From a virus, in IMG/VR virus record IMGVR_UViG_3300025237_000001, positions 1 to 64,000 of that record: a DNA stretch of 64,000 bases; one strand, 5' to 3'. The notes under the pieces were generated by a model, which did no database searches, was not told where the DNA came from, and saw only the letters and a program-made list of their open reading frames with translations. Positions 1 through 7,771 of this stretch are shown one piece after another (the first letter of the stretch is position 1; the number at the start of each line of letters is the position of its first letter). The position numbers were made by a program, and so were the translations under genes.

Positions 1-19
1 CTTATATACCCCCCCGTAT

Positions 20-45
20 GCCCCCTCAGAAATGGGGGTCGGACC
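20..45. other. GC-rich hairpin at window edge
   Basis: A CCCCC/GGGGG inverted repeat around an 8-nt loop stands out in very AT-rich DNA. No T-run follows immediately, so it is not a clear terminator. A TATAAATA box at 46-53 reads as TATTTATA on the minus strand and could belong to a gene left of the window. The function is unknown. Confidence 0.35.
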
Positions 46-150
46 TATAAATAAAATTTTATATTTTTTTAAATACTTGAAAAGTCGATTTTAATATCTA
101 TGCCATTAATAGCTGTCAAAATTTTTTTTAGAATTTTTTTTGGAATATAT

Positions 151-181
151 TTGGTTATATGGATTATTCGTTGTATATTTG
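151..181 (+). promoter_or_regulatory. Bacteroidetes-type promoter
   Basis: TTG at 151-153 and TATATTTG at 174-181 are separated by 20 nt, matching the Bacteroidetes -33/-7 consensus. It would start a transcript just before the ATG at 203 and serve the small-gene operon that follows. Confidence 0.6.
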
Positions 182-202
182 CATAAAGAAATAATAACTA
201 TT

Positions 203-487
203 ATGAATAGATTAAAATATATGTGTACCGTATTGGTATGTATTTTTATGTTAAGTTGTAGTGAATCTACAAATAACACATCAGAGAAAAAACCTGAGCC
301 TGAACCTAAAGTTCTTACTAATGTATTACTTAATCATAGTGGTATGCGATATATCAATCGATATGATTTCGAGGAAGCTGGAATGCGTTATGTGGTTTAC
401 CGAGAGGTTGATGGTGGTTTGATTATAATTAATATGACCAAGGATAGTTTAGAGGTGGAACATTTACGAAATTTAAAAAACTACTAA
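203..487 (+). CDS. small putative lipoprotein
   Basis: This 94-residue protein begins with a short basic stretch, a hydrophobic core and a lipobox-like FMLSC ending at about residue 19. That suggests a type II signal peptide and lipid anchoring. The mature part starts with a Ser/Thr/Glu/Pro-rich linker and then a short polar domain. The ATG at 203 is chosen because a promoter -7 box ends at 181, inside the longer open frame. It heads a run of small membrane genes. No family is recognised; a superinfection-exclusion or envelope role is only a guess. Confidence 0.6.
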   Translation: MNRLKYMCTVLVCIFMLSCSESTNNTSEKKPEPEPKVLTNVLLNHSGMRYINRYDFEEAGMRYVVYREVDGGLIIINMTKDSLEVEHLRNLKNY

Positions 488-490
488 GCT

Positions 491-643
491 ATGAAATTTG
501 GGATACAGAGTTATACGGATTACACGCAGAAGTTTAAAGATAACGTAGATAGTTTTATGTCTGCGAATGAGATATATCAAGAGGATATACTTTCTATTAC
601 GACTTCTAATTCACAAACCACCTTATGGTATTGGGGTATTTAA
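491..643 (+). CDS. hypothetical protein, 50 aa
   Basis: A short open frame starts 3 nt after the preceding stop, in the tight packing typical of this phage. The product is polar with a Trp-rich C-terminal end. No signal peptide, membrane segment or known motif is visible. It is called on spacing and continuous coding alone. Confidence 0.45.
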   Translation: MKFGIQSYTDYTQKFKDNVDSFMSANEIYQEDILSITTSNSQTTLWYWGI

Positions 644-655
644 AAAATTAAAAAT

Positions 656-847
656 ATGTATACAAAAAAACGAACAATAAAAGTAATAATAATAGCCTTT
701 ATCATAATGATGATAGGTTGTAGTATATCGGATTGGTCTATGGGAGTAGACCTTCAATGGGGATTAAATTTAATCATATCTTTCTATCTAGTTGGTCTAG
801 GCTCTTTATTTGGAGGTCTTGTTAACTTAATCCATAAGACCAAATGA
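656..847 (+). CDS. small membrane protein/lipoprotein, paralog A
   Basis: The 63-residue product has a hydrophobic N-terminal segment ending in MMIGCS (a possible lipobox), then a WGLN motif and a second hydrophobic segment. It resembles the next gene product, which also has a cysteine after its first hydrophobic stretch followed by TWGLN and a hydrophobic C-terminus. The two look like a tandem duplication. Its stop overlaps the next start (ATGA). The function is unknown. Confidence 0.55.
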   Translation: MYTKKRTIKVIIIAFIIMMIGCSISDWSMGVDLQWGLNLIISFYLVGLGSLFGGLVNLIHKTK

Positions 848-1002
848 AAATAAAGATATTATATCTTTTGATAGTGGTTGTTATATTTGGATGTGTTAGC
901 ACATTTCAATATTTTAACTATGGGATTGAAAACATAACATGGGGATTGAATGTTCTATATGGATTTGTAGGGTATTGGATTGCTGAATATATAATTGATT
1001 GA
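844..1002 (+). CDS. small membrane protein/lipoprotein, paralog B
   Basis: This 52-residue protein starts within the previous stop codon (ATGA), implying translational coupling. It has a hydrophobic N-terminus ending in FGCVS, a WGLN motif and a second hydrophobic stretch. The layout matches the preceding protein, so I read the pair as paralogs. It was probably duplicated locally. No function can be assigned. Confidence 0.5.
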   Translation: MKIKILYLLIVVVIFGCVSTFQYFNYGIENITWGLNVLYGFVGYWIAEYIID

Positions 1003-1003
1003 A

Positions 1004-1231
1004 ATGATAGATTTTATAATATATATTGTTTTTGCTATTGTGGTGGATATGCTTACGCCTCATCAATTAAGGTTAAGGTCAAATAGGGAGTTAGGAGCCA
1101 TAGGAGGTTTGTTGATACTAATAGTTTACACAATTATATATTTCATTATCTTTGTAATCTTTTTGGATTGGATTGATTTATGGAATGCAATGGATTTCAC
1201 GATGGCTGAGAAGACAATTAATTTTAAATAA
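1004..1231 (+). CDS. two-segment membrane protein, 75 aa
   Basis: Two strongly hydrophobic segments flank a short basic loop (about residues 20-33), so this is probably an inner-membrane protein. The ATG at 1004 is preferred to an upstream TTG because it follows the previous stop by one base, as elsewhere in the operon. No conserved motif is recognised. Confidence 0.5.
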   Translation: MIDFIIYIVFAIVVDMLTPHQLRLRSNRELGAIGGLLILIVYTIIYFIIFVIFLDWIDLWNAMDFTMAEKTINFK

Positions 1232-1237
1232 CGTACT

Positions 1238-1387
1238 ATGTTTAGATTTTTTAAGAAGAAGGATAATGGGGTTAAAGTCACAGTAACTCGAATAAAAGTG
1301 GACCCTAATAAATGTATTTGTGATTTGATAAGGGAAGGTGTTATCACATCTGGATGGTGTCAAGAACATCATACTGATTGGACTTAA
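1238..1387 (+). CDS. hypothetical protein with Cys residues, 49 aa
   Basis: The small protein has a basic N-terminus (MFRFFKKK) and a CIC pair plus GWC and HH near the C-terminus. That could form a metal site, but the spacing is not a standard zinc ribbon. It sits in the same tightly spaced operon. It is supported by reading-frame continuity and spacing only. Confidence 0.4.
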   Translation: MFRFFKKKDNGVKVTVTRIKVDPNKCICDLIREGVITSGWCQEHHTDWT

Positions 1388-1403
1388 ATTTATAAAAAAG
1401 TAG

Positions 1404-1847
1404 ATGGAAACTAATAGTCAAATAGAATTAAAATATTTAGCACCTTACTTACCTTATGGTTTGAAGTACCTTTATTTAAAAAAGGGTGAGGGTATTTGGA
1501 TGGACCCAGATAAAAATCATTTTCACACACTTTTAAGTTCTTGTGAAAAGGGATATCATTCCAAGTCAGATAAAGGGGTTATAATGTTTTACGAGAATCC
1601 ATTTAATAAGAAACTAATACTTAGACCGATATCAGATTTAAAAAACGAAGAATTTGAAATGGATTCGATATCGAAGGGTGCTATAATGTTTTTAGATGAA
1701 ACGGCAAATTTACCACACAATAGTAGGGAGTCACATATAGGTAGCATTCAGTATAAGGATATGGTTTTTTTACTTGAGAATCACTTTGATATATTCGGAT
1801 TAATCCGAATGGGTTTAGCAATAGATATTAATACAATAAAAATTTAA
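1404..1847 (+). CDS. conserved-type phage hypothetical protein, 147 aa
   Basis: This is a soluble protein without membrane segments. The central NKKLILRPISDL segment followed by an acidic helix resembles small hypothetical proteins seen in phages of Bacteroidetes, though I cannot attach a function. It starts 16 nt after the preceding gene with an A-rich leader and no Shine-Dalgarno. Confidence 0.65.
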   Translation: METNSQIELKYLAPYLPYGLKYLYLKKGEGIWMDPDKNHFHTLLSSCEKGYHSKSDKGVIMFYENPFNKKLILRPISDLKNEEFEMDSISKGAIMFLDETANLPHNSRESHIGSIQYKDMVFLLENHFDIFGLIRMGLAIDINTIKI

Positions 1848-1851
1848 AGAT

Positions 1852-1950
1852 ATGGATGGAGATTGGGTAGATTATTTTTTGGATATAGCTAAGTGGGCTA
1901 TAATAGTAATAGTAATAATAGCCTTTGTAGTAGGCGCATTAATTTTTTAG
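1852..1950 (+). CDS. single-span membrane peptide, 32 aa
   Basis: A short acidic N-terminus is followed by one long Ile/Val/Ala-rich membrane-spanning segment up to the C-terminus. It starts 4 nt after the preceding stop and ends 2 nt before the next ATG, which supports it despite the length. A membrane-active or regulatory peptide is possible. Confidence 0.45.
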   Translation: MDGDWVDYFLDIAKWAIIVIVIIAFVVGALIF

Positions 1951-1952
1951 AT

Positions 1953-2243
1953 ATGAGAGAAAGATTTGCAAGTTTTGTAGTAGGGATTTTAATTATAGGT
2001 GTTTTCTATTTATTCATCTTGGCAGCTTCGTTGCCATCATATGATTATTTATGTAAGGCTGATATAAATGGTAATGACCATTGTTTTCATTCTGATGATG
2101 GGAGATATGTCCAATACTTCACTAGGAATATAGGTATACATAACCGACAAGGAAGTTTCATCAACTTAGATGAAACACTTGCTGATGACATTAAAAAGAT
2201 TGAAGAAGAAAGAGAATTTATTAATAAATTAAAATGCGAATAG
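1953..2243 (+). CDS. membrane-anchored hypothetical protein, 96 aa
   Basis: One N-terminal membrane segment (about residues 8-27) is followed by a polar domain of about 65 residues with two cysteines and a charged helical C-terminus. The ATG at 1953 fits the junction pattern TAG-AT-ATG better than longer in-frame extensions. It is probably a membrane-tethered early protein of unknown role. Confidence 0.55.
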   Translation: MRERFASFVVGILIIGVFYLFILAASLPSYDYLCKADINGNDHCFHSDDGRYVQYFTRNIGIHNRQGSFINLDETLADDIKKIEEEREFINKLKCE

Positions 2244-2245
2244 AT

Positions 2246-2482
2246 ATGAAGACAAAAGAATTAGCTGTGTACAGCATACAAGTTAACATGTTACATGTTG
2301 AAACTGATAATAACGTTTGTAAGGTTTTACTTGCAAATGGGAATCATTTACTAATTACATGTGGGACAAGTAAAGATGCTAGGGAGGTTCAGAACACCCT
2401 AAATTATTACCCAATCTCAGGTAGGGATAATAATGCACTTGAGTTTTATTTTGAATTTGAATTAACTTATGAAAAACAATAA
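2246..2482 (+). CDS. hypothetical protein, 78 aa
   Basis: This is a small soluble protein of predicted alternating strands. The ATG at 2246 repeats the TAG-AT-ATG junction seen at 1953; an in-frame ATG at 2234 would overlap the upstream gene. No motif is recognised. Confidence 0.5.
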   Translation: MKTKELAVYSIQVNMLHVETDNNVCKVLLANGNHLLITCGTSKDAREVQNTLNYYPISGRDNNALEFYFEFELTYEKQ

Positions 2483-2484
2483 AT

Positions 2485-2763
2485 ATGTTACCATCACAAA
2501 AAAGAGATATAATTAGTAGGGTTAAGTTCATTCATTCTAATAGGGCTAAGTTGAAGAAACTTGAGGAAGACAAGAACGAACTTCAGGAGAAGATTAATAC
2601 ACTTGCACAGGAGACCAATCATAAGTTAGGGAAGCTTCATGGTGATATGGGTGAGCATAATGAGCTTAAGATAAAGCTTGGTGATATATATTATACACTA
2701 CTTAAGAAATCAACTGGAGTGGAGATAAGTAAATTTTCAGTAATAGACGAAAAAAACATATAA
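2485..2763 (+). CDS. coiled-coil hypothetical protein, 92 aa
   Basis: The protein is dominated by a charged heptad-like helix (about residues 8-60, rich in K, E, L, N), so it probably forms a coiled coil. The start is 2 nt after the upstream stop. No enzymatic motif is visible. Confidence 0.55.
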   Translation: MLPSQKRDIISRVKFIHSNRAKLKKLEEDKNELQEKINTLAQETNHKLGKLHGDMGEHNELKIKLGDIYYTLLKKSTGVEISKFSVIDEKNI

Positions 2764-2765
2764 TT

Positions 2766-3038
2766 ATGAATTTAAACAAACTAAAAGAATTTTTAAACAC
2801 TTTAACCCCACAAGAGTTAGAGGGAAATTTAATTGTAACAAGTAGATACACTAGTAGTGCTATTGAAGAAGTTAAAAGGAGTGAATCGAATTTGTATTGG
2901 TTAGGAGATGATGACCCTTCTGAACTAATTGATGAAGCAGCAATGAAACTCAGAGTTGAAGAAGAAGGGGATGATTGGGAAGATTTTGATGAAGACCCAT
3001 ATATAAATAAAGGGGATGTTTTATTAGTAACCAATTAA
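2766..3038 (+). CDS. acidic hypothetical protein, 90 aa
   Basis: It is a small, strongly acidic protein. The N-terminal helix resembles openings of phage proteins of the form 'LKEFLNTLTPQEL', and an Asp/Glu/Trp-rich tail occupies about residues 65-80. Such charge is compatible with DNA mimicry or protein binding, but that is speculation. It starts 2 nt after the previous stop. Confidence 0.5.
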   Translation: MNLNKLKEFLNTLTPQELEGNLIVTSRYTSSAIEEVKRSESNLYWLGDDDPSELIDEAAMKLRVEEEGDDWEDFDEDPYINKGDVLLVTN

Positions 3039-3048
3039 AAATAAAATT

Positions 3049-3465
3049 ATGAGTAAGATACAGAAAATATTTTTCGGAATCCATATCGGATTAGTAGCTG
3101 GTTTTATCATAGGTGGAGTTGCCGCATCACCAATAGCTGAAGGTATGCCATCTATATTATTAATTGTTTTATTCTTTGCAATGATAATGTTTAGTATAGG
3201 GGTATACACTGGGGATATTACCTTCAGGAAGAAGATTATAACGACTACCAAAGGTGAATGGACTGATGAGCAGCATATACGATGGATTTTTAATCGTTTA
3301 AAGCATGTTCATAATAATGATTTTGAATGGGCATATGAAAAGATTATGGTTGTTGATTTGCAATGGGCATACGATAGGATGTGTGATGTTCATGGTGAGA
3401 ACGTAAATTACGATTACATGATACGTTTAAATAAAATAATAAACAAAAAAAAATATGGAAAATAG
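3049..3465 (+). CDS. membrane protein with helical C-terminal domain, 138 aa
   Basis: Two hydrophobic segments (about residues 9-27 and 32-52) are followed by a soluble helical part that contains an imperfect internal repeat with WAYE and WAYD. It is probably anchored in the inner membrane with a cytoplasmic C-terminus. Its end overlaps the next gene by 11 nt. The function is unknown. Confidence 0.55.
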   Translation: MSKIQKIFFGIHIGLVAGFIIGGVAASPIAEGMPSILLIVLFFAMIMFSIGVYTGDITFRKKIITTTKGEWTDEQHIRWIFNRLKHVHNNDFEWAYEKIMVVDLQWAYDRMCDVHGENVNYDYMIRLNKIINKKKYGK

Positions 3466-3730
3466 AAGAAATTGTTGTGCCGTAATTGCTAATATGCTTT
3501 TAGAAGTACCGTTAACTGAGGAATCTTTAATTGCTGACCTTGAATGGAATCTTGACGATGCAAGTTATAAGGCACCAGAGCAAACGATTCAATGGGTTCG
3601 AACCCATGAGACTTTATTAAAACACATTCCAAAGCCAACTGAAGAATGGCATTTTAAGGTCTTGTCAATTTTTTCTACGATGAGTGTAGAGGATATTAAG
3701 AAAGACGTAAATGATTTTAAAGTAAGCTAA
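3455..3730 (+). CDS. helical hypothetical protein, 91 aa
   Basis: This is a soluble, mostly helical protein with conserved-looking Trp residues (EWNL, QWVR, EEWHF). The stop overlaps the next start as TAATG, implying coupling. No family is recognised. Confidence 0.5.
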   Translation: MENRRNCCAVIANMLLEVPLTEESLIADLEWNLDDASYKAPEQTIQWVRTHETLLKHIPKPTEEWHFKVLSIFSTMSVEDIKKDVNDFKVS

Positions 3731-4272
3731 TGAAAATAAATGTGACTGAAATAAATATAGGGCAAAGATTATTAATTAAAAATAGATATCAGTGTTATCG
3801 AATTATTGAAAAGATTAGTGAAACACCAAAAACAATAACTTTTAAAGTAAAACATTTCATAAATGATATTAGAAGTATTGGTGATTTTGTTAATAAAAAT
3901 GTGACGTTCAGAAAATCTACATTTATTGAAAGTCGAGAAGATTTTATTGGAACAAAGTATGGACAATTACATAGAATAAAATCAGAAAGATTAAAAGATG
4001 TTATTGATAGAGGTTTTGATTTATATAAAGTAAAATCAAAACCAATATATAAATGGGGTGATGATGGACTAGAAATTGGTGATTATGTGTTTGCCATGTT
4101 TAATGGTATTAATTATGAAACTGAAACAATATTAGATGATGGTAGAATAAATTCAATACCACCATCAAAGAATTCAAATAAACCACAATTATCTGGATGG
4201 AATAATAAAAATGGTGGGTTTGAAGATTATTATGAAAAAGTAGATATAAATATAATAAGGGATAATATATGA
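3730..4272 (+). CDS. hypothetical protein, 180 aa
   Basis: A basic, strand-rich soluble protein. The N-terminal half reads like a small beta-barrel (alternating hydrophobic and charged residues, about 1-80), and the C-terminal half has WGDDGLEIGDYV and a polar Asn/Lys-rich segment. It is flanked by coupled genes on both sides. I do not recognise a family. Confidence 0.55.
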   Translation: MKINVTEINIGQRLLIKNRYQCYRIIEKISETPKTITFKVKHFINDIRSIGDFVNKNVTFRKSTFIESREDFIGTKYGQLHRIKSERLKDVIDRGFDLYKVKSKPIYKWGDDGLEIGDYVFAMFNGINYETETILDDGRINSIPPSKNSNKPQLSGWNNKNGGFEDYYEKVDINIIRDNI

Positions 4273-4439
4273 GTTGGAAATATGTATACAACACGCATCA
4301 CATGAGGGGATTTAAATATCTAGCTAAAGCGTTACATTTAGCTAGTGAATGTGGATACGATTTTATTTTATGGAAAGGTGAAGTTTTATATATTAAATCG
4401 GCAGAATCAATTGGAATTAAAGAAAGTGAATTATTTTAA
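4269..4439 (+). CDS. hypothetical protein, 56 aa
   Basis: A short gene begins inside the preceding stop codon (ATGA). The product has a helical segment KYLAKALHLASECGYDF followed by a strand, an arrangement that could be a small alpha-beta fold. It is supported by coupling and the intact frame. Confidence 0.5.
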   Translation: MSWKYVYNTHHMRGFKYLAKALHLASECGYDFILWKGEVLYIKSAESIGIKESELF

Positions 4440-4448
4440 AAATATCAT

Positions 4449-4805
4449 ATGGCAACTAAATTAATAAAAAATATCGTTAGGGAATCCACGGAAGTTATTG
4501 ATGGGAAAGAGATTACGATAACCTTAACGTCAGACCAAAAGATTGAATTGAAATTAAAAGGTAAAAGGGGTAGTGGTGAGACTATTTATATTAAAGATTT
4601 ATATAATCAGTTATATGGTCTTGAAGGAAGTGATGGTGATAAAAAGAAGGGTGTTGTAAGTATTTCTAATACTCCGAAGAAGCGTGGTGGTGGTAAGATG
4701 ATATCTTTAAGTGATTTAAGAAGTCACAATGCTATATCGATGTTAGATATTCCTACGTTAGCTAAATTCGACCAGATAATAAAGAGTGTAATAGATAGTC
4801 CATGA
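4449..4805 (+). CDS. hypothetical protein, 118 aa
   Basis: The product is basic in the middle (KKKGVVSISNTPKKRGGGK) and otherwise polar. The sequence suggests a strand-rich N-terminal part, a flexible basic linker and a C-terminal helix. A nucleic-acid-binding role is possible but unproven. It overlaps the next start by 4 nt. Confidence 0.5.
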   Translation: MATKLIKNIVRESTEVIDGKEITITLTSDQKIELKLKGKRGSGETIYIKDLYNQLYGLEGSDGDKKKGVVSISNTPKKRGGGKMISLSDLRSHNAISMLDIPTLAKFDQIIKSVIDSP

Positions 4806-5155
4806 AACAAATTAAAGGTATAGTTGAACTTCACGGTGATGAGATTCAATTAAACGAAGGTAACAACGAAATATCAGTTGTAATCGAAAACTTAAGCCCC
4901 TACGATTTCGAGGGGGTAATAATGAACCAGACCAACACTTGGAAACTGGATTTGATAAAAGATTTATGTGAGGATGTCGGACTTGTTAAGATAGCAAAGA
5001 AAATTGACGGCTTATATACAAAAGCTGAAATGGAGGATTGTTGGTCAAAGGCTGCTAACTATACAGATGAGGTAATTCGCATCACTAGTGGACGCTCTAA
5101 CTTTTCTACACCAATTAGGGATAGTAAAGATAAGTTCTTTAAAGACAAGAAGTAG
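4802..5155 (+). CDS. hypothetical protein, 117 aa
   Basis: A soluble protein begins with a strand-rich part (about residues 1-40) and continues with helices and a lysine-rich end. It is translationally coupled to the gene before it. It closes the first + strand gene run, because a hairpin follows at 5197. Confidence 0.5.
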   Translation: MKQIKGIVELHGDEIQLNEGNNEISVVIENLSPYDFEGVIMNQTNTWKLDLIKDLCEDVGLVKIAKKIDGLYTKAEMEDCWSKAANYTDEVIRITSGRSNFSTPIRDSKDKFFKDKK

Positions 5156-5196
5156 TTTAAGTGTATATATTCATCGATTAACGGCAATATTATTGT

Positions 5197-5220
5197 GAGG
5201 TTTTTCTACGTAAAAACCTC
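5197..5220. other. perfect hairpin after the first gene run
   Basis: GAGGTTTTT and AAAAACCTC form a 9-bp stem around a 6-nt loop. There is no T-run directly after it, so it is at best an atypical terminator or a processing signal between two gene blocks. Confidence 0.4.
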
Positions 5221-5246
5221 TGAATGACTTTTGTTATATTTTGACA

Positions 5247-5254
5247 TATTTATT
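5247..5254 (+). promoter_or_regulatory. TATTTAT(A/T) box
   Basis: TATTTATT lies 3 nt before the ATG at 5258, after a hairpin. It belongs to the recurrent box proposed as a phage-specific promoter element. Confidence 0.35.
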
Positions 5255-5257
5255 GAT

Positions 5258-5539
5258 ATGTGCAACGTTACGATAGCTAAGTCAAAATTACAACTATTAA
5301 CCTCACGGACCGAGAAGGACCTATATGCGTTACGGTATGAGTCAATGGATTTTTTACCTTTAAACGAAGATACTTACTTTAAGGTTAAGATGGTATGTAA
5401 TGATAATAGCTTAACTTGCCCAATCTACAAATACGCTGGTAGTATTAAATTCAGGAAAGTGGAAAAAAATGTTTTTAATGTTTTAAACACCCTAGCTACC
5501 GAACACAGTCTTTACTTAGACTACAAAAAGATTTCTTAA
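5258..5539 (+). CDS. hypothetical protein, 93 aa
   Basis: This is a small soluble protein with mixed helices and strands. The ATG at 5258 is preferred over an upstream in-frame TTG because it lies directly after a TATTTATT box. No motif is recognised. Confidence 0.5.
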   Translation: MCNVTIAKSKLQLLTSRTEKDLYALRYESMDFLPLNEDTYFKVKMVCNDNSLTCPIYKYAGSIKFRKVEKNVFNVLNTLATEHSLYLDYKKIS

Positions 5540-5557
5540 TAATTTAAATACATTAAA

Positions 5558-5863
5558 ATGAAATTCGAAGTACTAAAGAGTTTACAGCGAAAGCTTATTA
5601 ACATACTTAGCAGTGTCCAAGATAGGACGTTAGGTATAGAGGTTGGTAAGGAACTAATCACCAATTTATTTCAGAAGTATGAAGAATCTGAAAAGATTAT
5701 GTTATTAGAGCAAGACCTTCAGAGTGTAAGAAATTTCATACGTTCTAAACATTTATCCGCTGAATATGATGGTTGGTTAATGCGTGAGATAATGGCTGAG
5801 AAATTACCAGATAATTGGGAAGATAAGTGGAACGATGACCAAACACAAACGGGTCAAGAATAA
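5558..5863 (+). CDS. helical hypothetical protein, 101 aa
   Basis: A mainly helical, acidic protein with a Trp-rich C-terminus (NWEDKWNDD). Its stop abuts the stop of the convergent HNH gene, with TAATTA shared symmetrically and no terminator between. The function is unknown. Confidence 0.5.
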   Translation: MKFEVLKSLQRKLINILSSVQDRTLGIEVGKELITNLFQKYEESEKIMLLEQDLQSVRNFIRSKHLSAEYDGWLMREIMAEKLPDNWEDKWNDDQTQTGQE

Positions 5864-6448
5864 TTATTTCTTTTTAACTGGACGTTTCTTTTTAGCAGCT
5901 TTTCTTTTCTTGACGACTTTCTTTTTCTTCTTACGTTTCCACGTAGGTTGACCTAGAGTTTTCTTTCTTAGACCTTCATCGATGAGGGTTTTTTTTACGT
6001 CAAATTTTTCCGTAAGAATACTTACATTTAGTTGCCATTTAATCTTAGAACGTTCTTTATGTTCTTGGAAACAGAATCCTACATATGCTTTTACTTCATC
6101 TGGCTTCCATTTATTAACTTTTCCTATATGTGCGAAGACTTTTTTCTTAAGTCCTACCATAACGCTTCTACCGATGTGTTTCACTTGGTGACATCTAGGG
6201 CACAGTGATATAAGACCTGTTAGGAGTTGTGTTCCATCTTTCTTATAGGTCCAAATTTCGTGACATTCTAGTGCATGTTTATAACCTTGGTCGAGTCCAG
6301 AGCCTTTACATATTTGGCATTTAAATTTTGCCTTTGCGTATGAATCTTTTCTAAGTCTATCCCATTCTGATGTTGGTAATATTGAACGTACATTTTTATA
6401 GAAAGACGTTGAAGGGACTAGTTCAATTGTTAATTTAGGTTTTACCAT
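5864..6448 (-). CDS. HNH-type endonuclease-like protein
   Basis: A zinc-bound HNH fold is suggested by CQIC (about residues 45-48), HALECHEIW (about 60) and LCPRCHQVKH (about 82-91). These give paired cysteines and histidines in the order expected for HNH nucleases. The C-terminal 30 residues are almost pure Lys/Arg/Ala/Val, a likely nucleic-acid-binding tail. Such genes are common in phages as homing-type or packaging-associated nucleases, and which applies here is unclear. It follows a 53-aa gene with a 14-nt overlap. Confidence 0.7.
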   Translation of the reverse strand: MVKPKLTIELVPSTSFYKNVRSILPTSEWDRLRKDSYAKAKFKCQICKGSGLDQGYKHALECHEIWTYKKDGTQLLTGLISLCPRCHQVKHIGRSVMVGLKKKVFAHIGKVNKWKPDEVKAYVGFCFQEHKERSKIKWQLNVSILTEKFDVKKTLIDEGLRKKTLGQPTWKRKKKKKVVKKRKAAKKKRPVKKK

Positions 6449-6596
6449 TTAACATAGTTTTTTTAACTTCTTGCATTGACCAATTTGCACCTTCAAATAT
6501 TAATTGTTTAAGGATATCAATTGATATGTCTTCAACTTCATTTGCTTTTTCGGTTGCAAATTTGTCTAATTTACGGATATATTCTTCTTCTGTCAT
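6435..6596 (-). CDS. small helical protein, 53 aa
   Basis: An acidic, helical protein lies between the nuclease-like gene at 6599 and the HNH gene. Its stop lies inside the start of the HNH gene (14-nt overlap) and its ATG is 2 nt from the upstream stop, so it fits the operon. No motif is recognised. Confidence 0.5.
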   Translation of the reverse strand: MTEEEYIRKLDKFATEKANEVEDISIDILKQLIFEGANWSMQEVKKTMLNGKT

Positions 6597-6598
6597 AA

Positions 6599-7081
6599 TT
6601 ATTTAGTGATTTTATCAAATGTATTTGAGTTATATATTAGGAAATCTTCAGTAAATTTCCATCTTGGCACGAGCCATCCTTTGGTATTTGAGCCTTTATC
6701 ACCAGCATCTTTTTTAAAGAAAAAGTTTTGTTTATTTTCTTCTATTAGTTTAAGGAAATCTGGTGTTTTAATATACCAGATTTCATTCAGATGTTTATAA
6801 TAGGTTACGAACCATTGTGCTTCGGTTACCATAATCCCAGATGCTTTGCCTCTACATTCCACTTCAACGAATATATTACCAGAATCATTTCCTAGTTCAC
6901 AGAAGACATCTGTCTTTATTTCATATTTTATAGATTTTCCATTTGCTTCTATAATGGCATCATATCGATTATCATTATTTTTTGATATCAGGGTGCCACC
7001 AAGTTTTTTTAGATGTTCTATCACGAGGTTTTCCCCGTTATTACCCTCGTTTAAATCCTTTCTGAAATTGTAGTGTGCCAT
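6599..7081 (-). CDS. PD-(D/E)XK nuclease-like protein
   Basis: A 160-residue protein reads like a small restriction or Holliday-nuclease fold. A GENL helix (about residues 16-30) is followed by YDAI...YEIK, with D and E-x-K spaced as in the catalytic core (about 45-60), then a strand FVEVEC. The ATG at 7081 is chosen because an upstream extension has no support. The tag-like LNEG at residues 10-13 is close to the fold, so its meaning is uncertain. A role in DNA processing or host DNA breakdown is inferred. Confidence 0.5.
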   Translation of the reverse strand: MAHYNFRKDLNEGNNGENLVIEHLKKLGGTLISKNNDNRYDAIIEANGKSIKYEIKTDVFCELGNDSGNIFVEVECRGKASGIMVTEAQWFVTYYKHLNEIWYIKTPDFLKLIEENKQNFFFKKDAGDKGSNTKGWLVPRWKFTEDFLIYNSNTFDKITK

Positions 7082-7128
7082 GGCATTAAGTTTGTTCAAA
7101 AATAACGGTTTTTCAGAAAAAGTCAAGC

Positions 7129-7136
7129 TATTTATA
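7129..7136 (+). promoter_or_regulatory. TATTTAT(A/T) box
   Basis: TATTTATA followed by an AATATAAAG stretch lies 29 nt upstream of the ATG at 7166 in the divergent interval. It is a member of the recurrent box. Confidence 0.35.
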
Positions 7137-7165
7137 ATATAAAGAAATCTAAAAACAATAACATC

Positions 7166-7456
7166 ATGACAAACCTAAAATTCGATTATGTAACATTCTT
7201 CTATAAAATGTTTATTGTATTTTTAATCGTAGCCCAAGGCTACGCTTTAGTCTTTGGTGTGGTAAATTTATTCACATTATTTGTGAATTACATCACGATG
7301 GGATATTTGTTATTTAGATTTTATTTATTAGTTAAATTAAGTAAAAAGGCAAAGAAAGTTTACATGACCTTACCAGAATTTTTGGTAAAGCGTAATGTTA
7401 AGTTTGAACATTCTGATAAGTGTAAGAATTGTGATGTTAAGTGTCCTGAATGTTAA
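7166..7456 (+). CDS. membrane protein with C-terminal Cys cluster, 96 aa
   Basis: Two hydrophobic segments (about residues 12-38 and 40-58) are followed by a basic helix and a terminal CKNCDVKCPEC cluster. The cysteines suggest metal binding or disulfides on one face of the membrane. It overlaps the convergent gene by 4 nt. The function is unknown. Confidence 0.55.
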   Translation: MTNLKFDYVTFFYKMFIVFLIVAQGYALVFGVVNLFTLFVNYITMGYLLFRFYLLVKLSKKAKKVYMTLPEFLVKRNVKFEHSDKCKNCDVKCPEC

Positions 7457-7731
7457 ATCTTAATAGATTTAAGGTATTTGGTCACGATTACGGACACATC
7501 TTTTTGGTTAAAACCAAACATATAAGAAACTGTTTCGATGATGTCTGAGGTGATATCCTCAAGTTTTAAATGAATACGGCTATTAATAGGGTAAATTGTT
7601 TTATCTTGTCTAACGTAGCCTTGAGGGATTATAATAGCACGAATCCATTTGTTCCTCTCGTTTCGAACTTTCCTGATTGGAAACTCCTTTTTGATATAGC
7701 TGTTAATAAAATTATTGGTATTTTCGCACAT
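7453..7731 (-). CDS. hypothetical protein, 92 aa
   Basis: A basic soluble protein with mixed strands and helices. It is divergently arranged to the gene at 7772, so the 40-nt interval holds both starts. No motif is recognised. Confidence 0.5.
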   Translation of the reverse strand: MCENTNNFINSYIKKEFPIRKVRNERNKWIRAIIIPQGYVRQDKTIYPINSRIHLKLEDITSDIIETVSYMFGFNQKDVSVIVTKYLKSIKI

Positions 7732-7735
7732 AATA

Positions 7736-7766
7736 TTGTTTAATTAAAAAATAAGTAGTATAATTG
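7736..7766 (+). promoter_or_regulatory. Bacteroidetes-type promoter, near-leaderless
   Basis: TTG at 7736-7738, a 20-nt spacer and TATAATTG at 7759-7766. The ATG at 7772 is only 5 nt further on, so the transcript would have almost no 5' leader. Confidence 0.5.
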
Positions 7767-7771
7767 TAAAT

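Noticed and set aside
6599-7081. LNEG at residues 10-13 of the nuclease-like protein as a capsid tag
   Set aside because: It lies directly at the fold's first helix and may be structural; left out of the main tag set.
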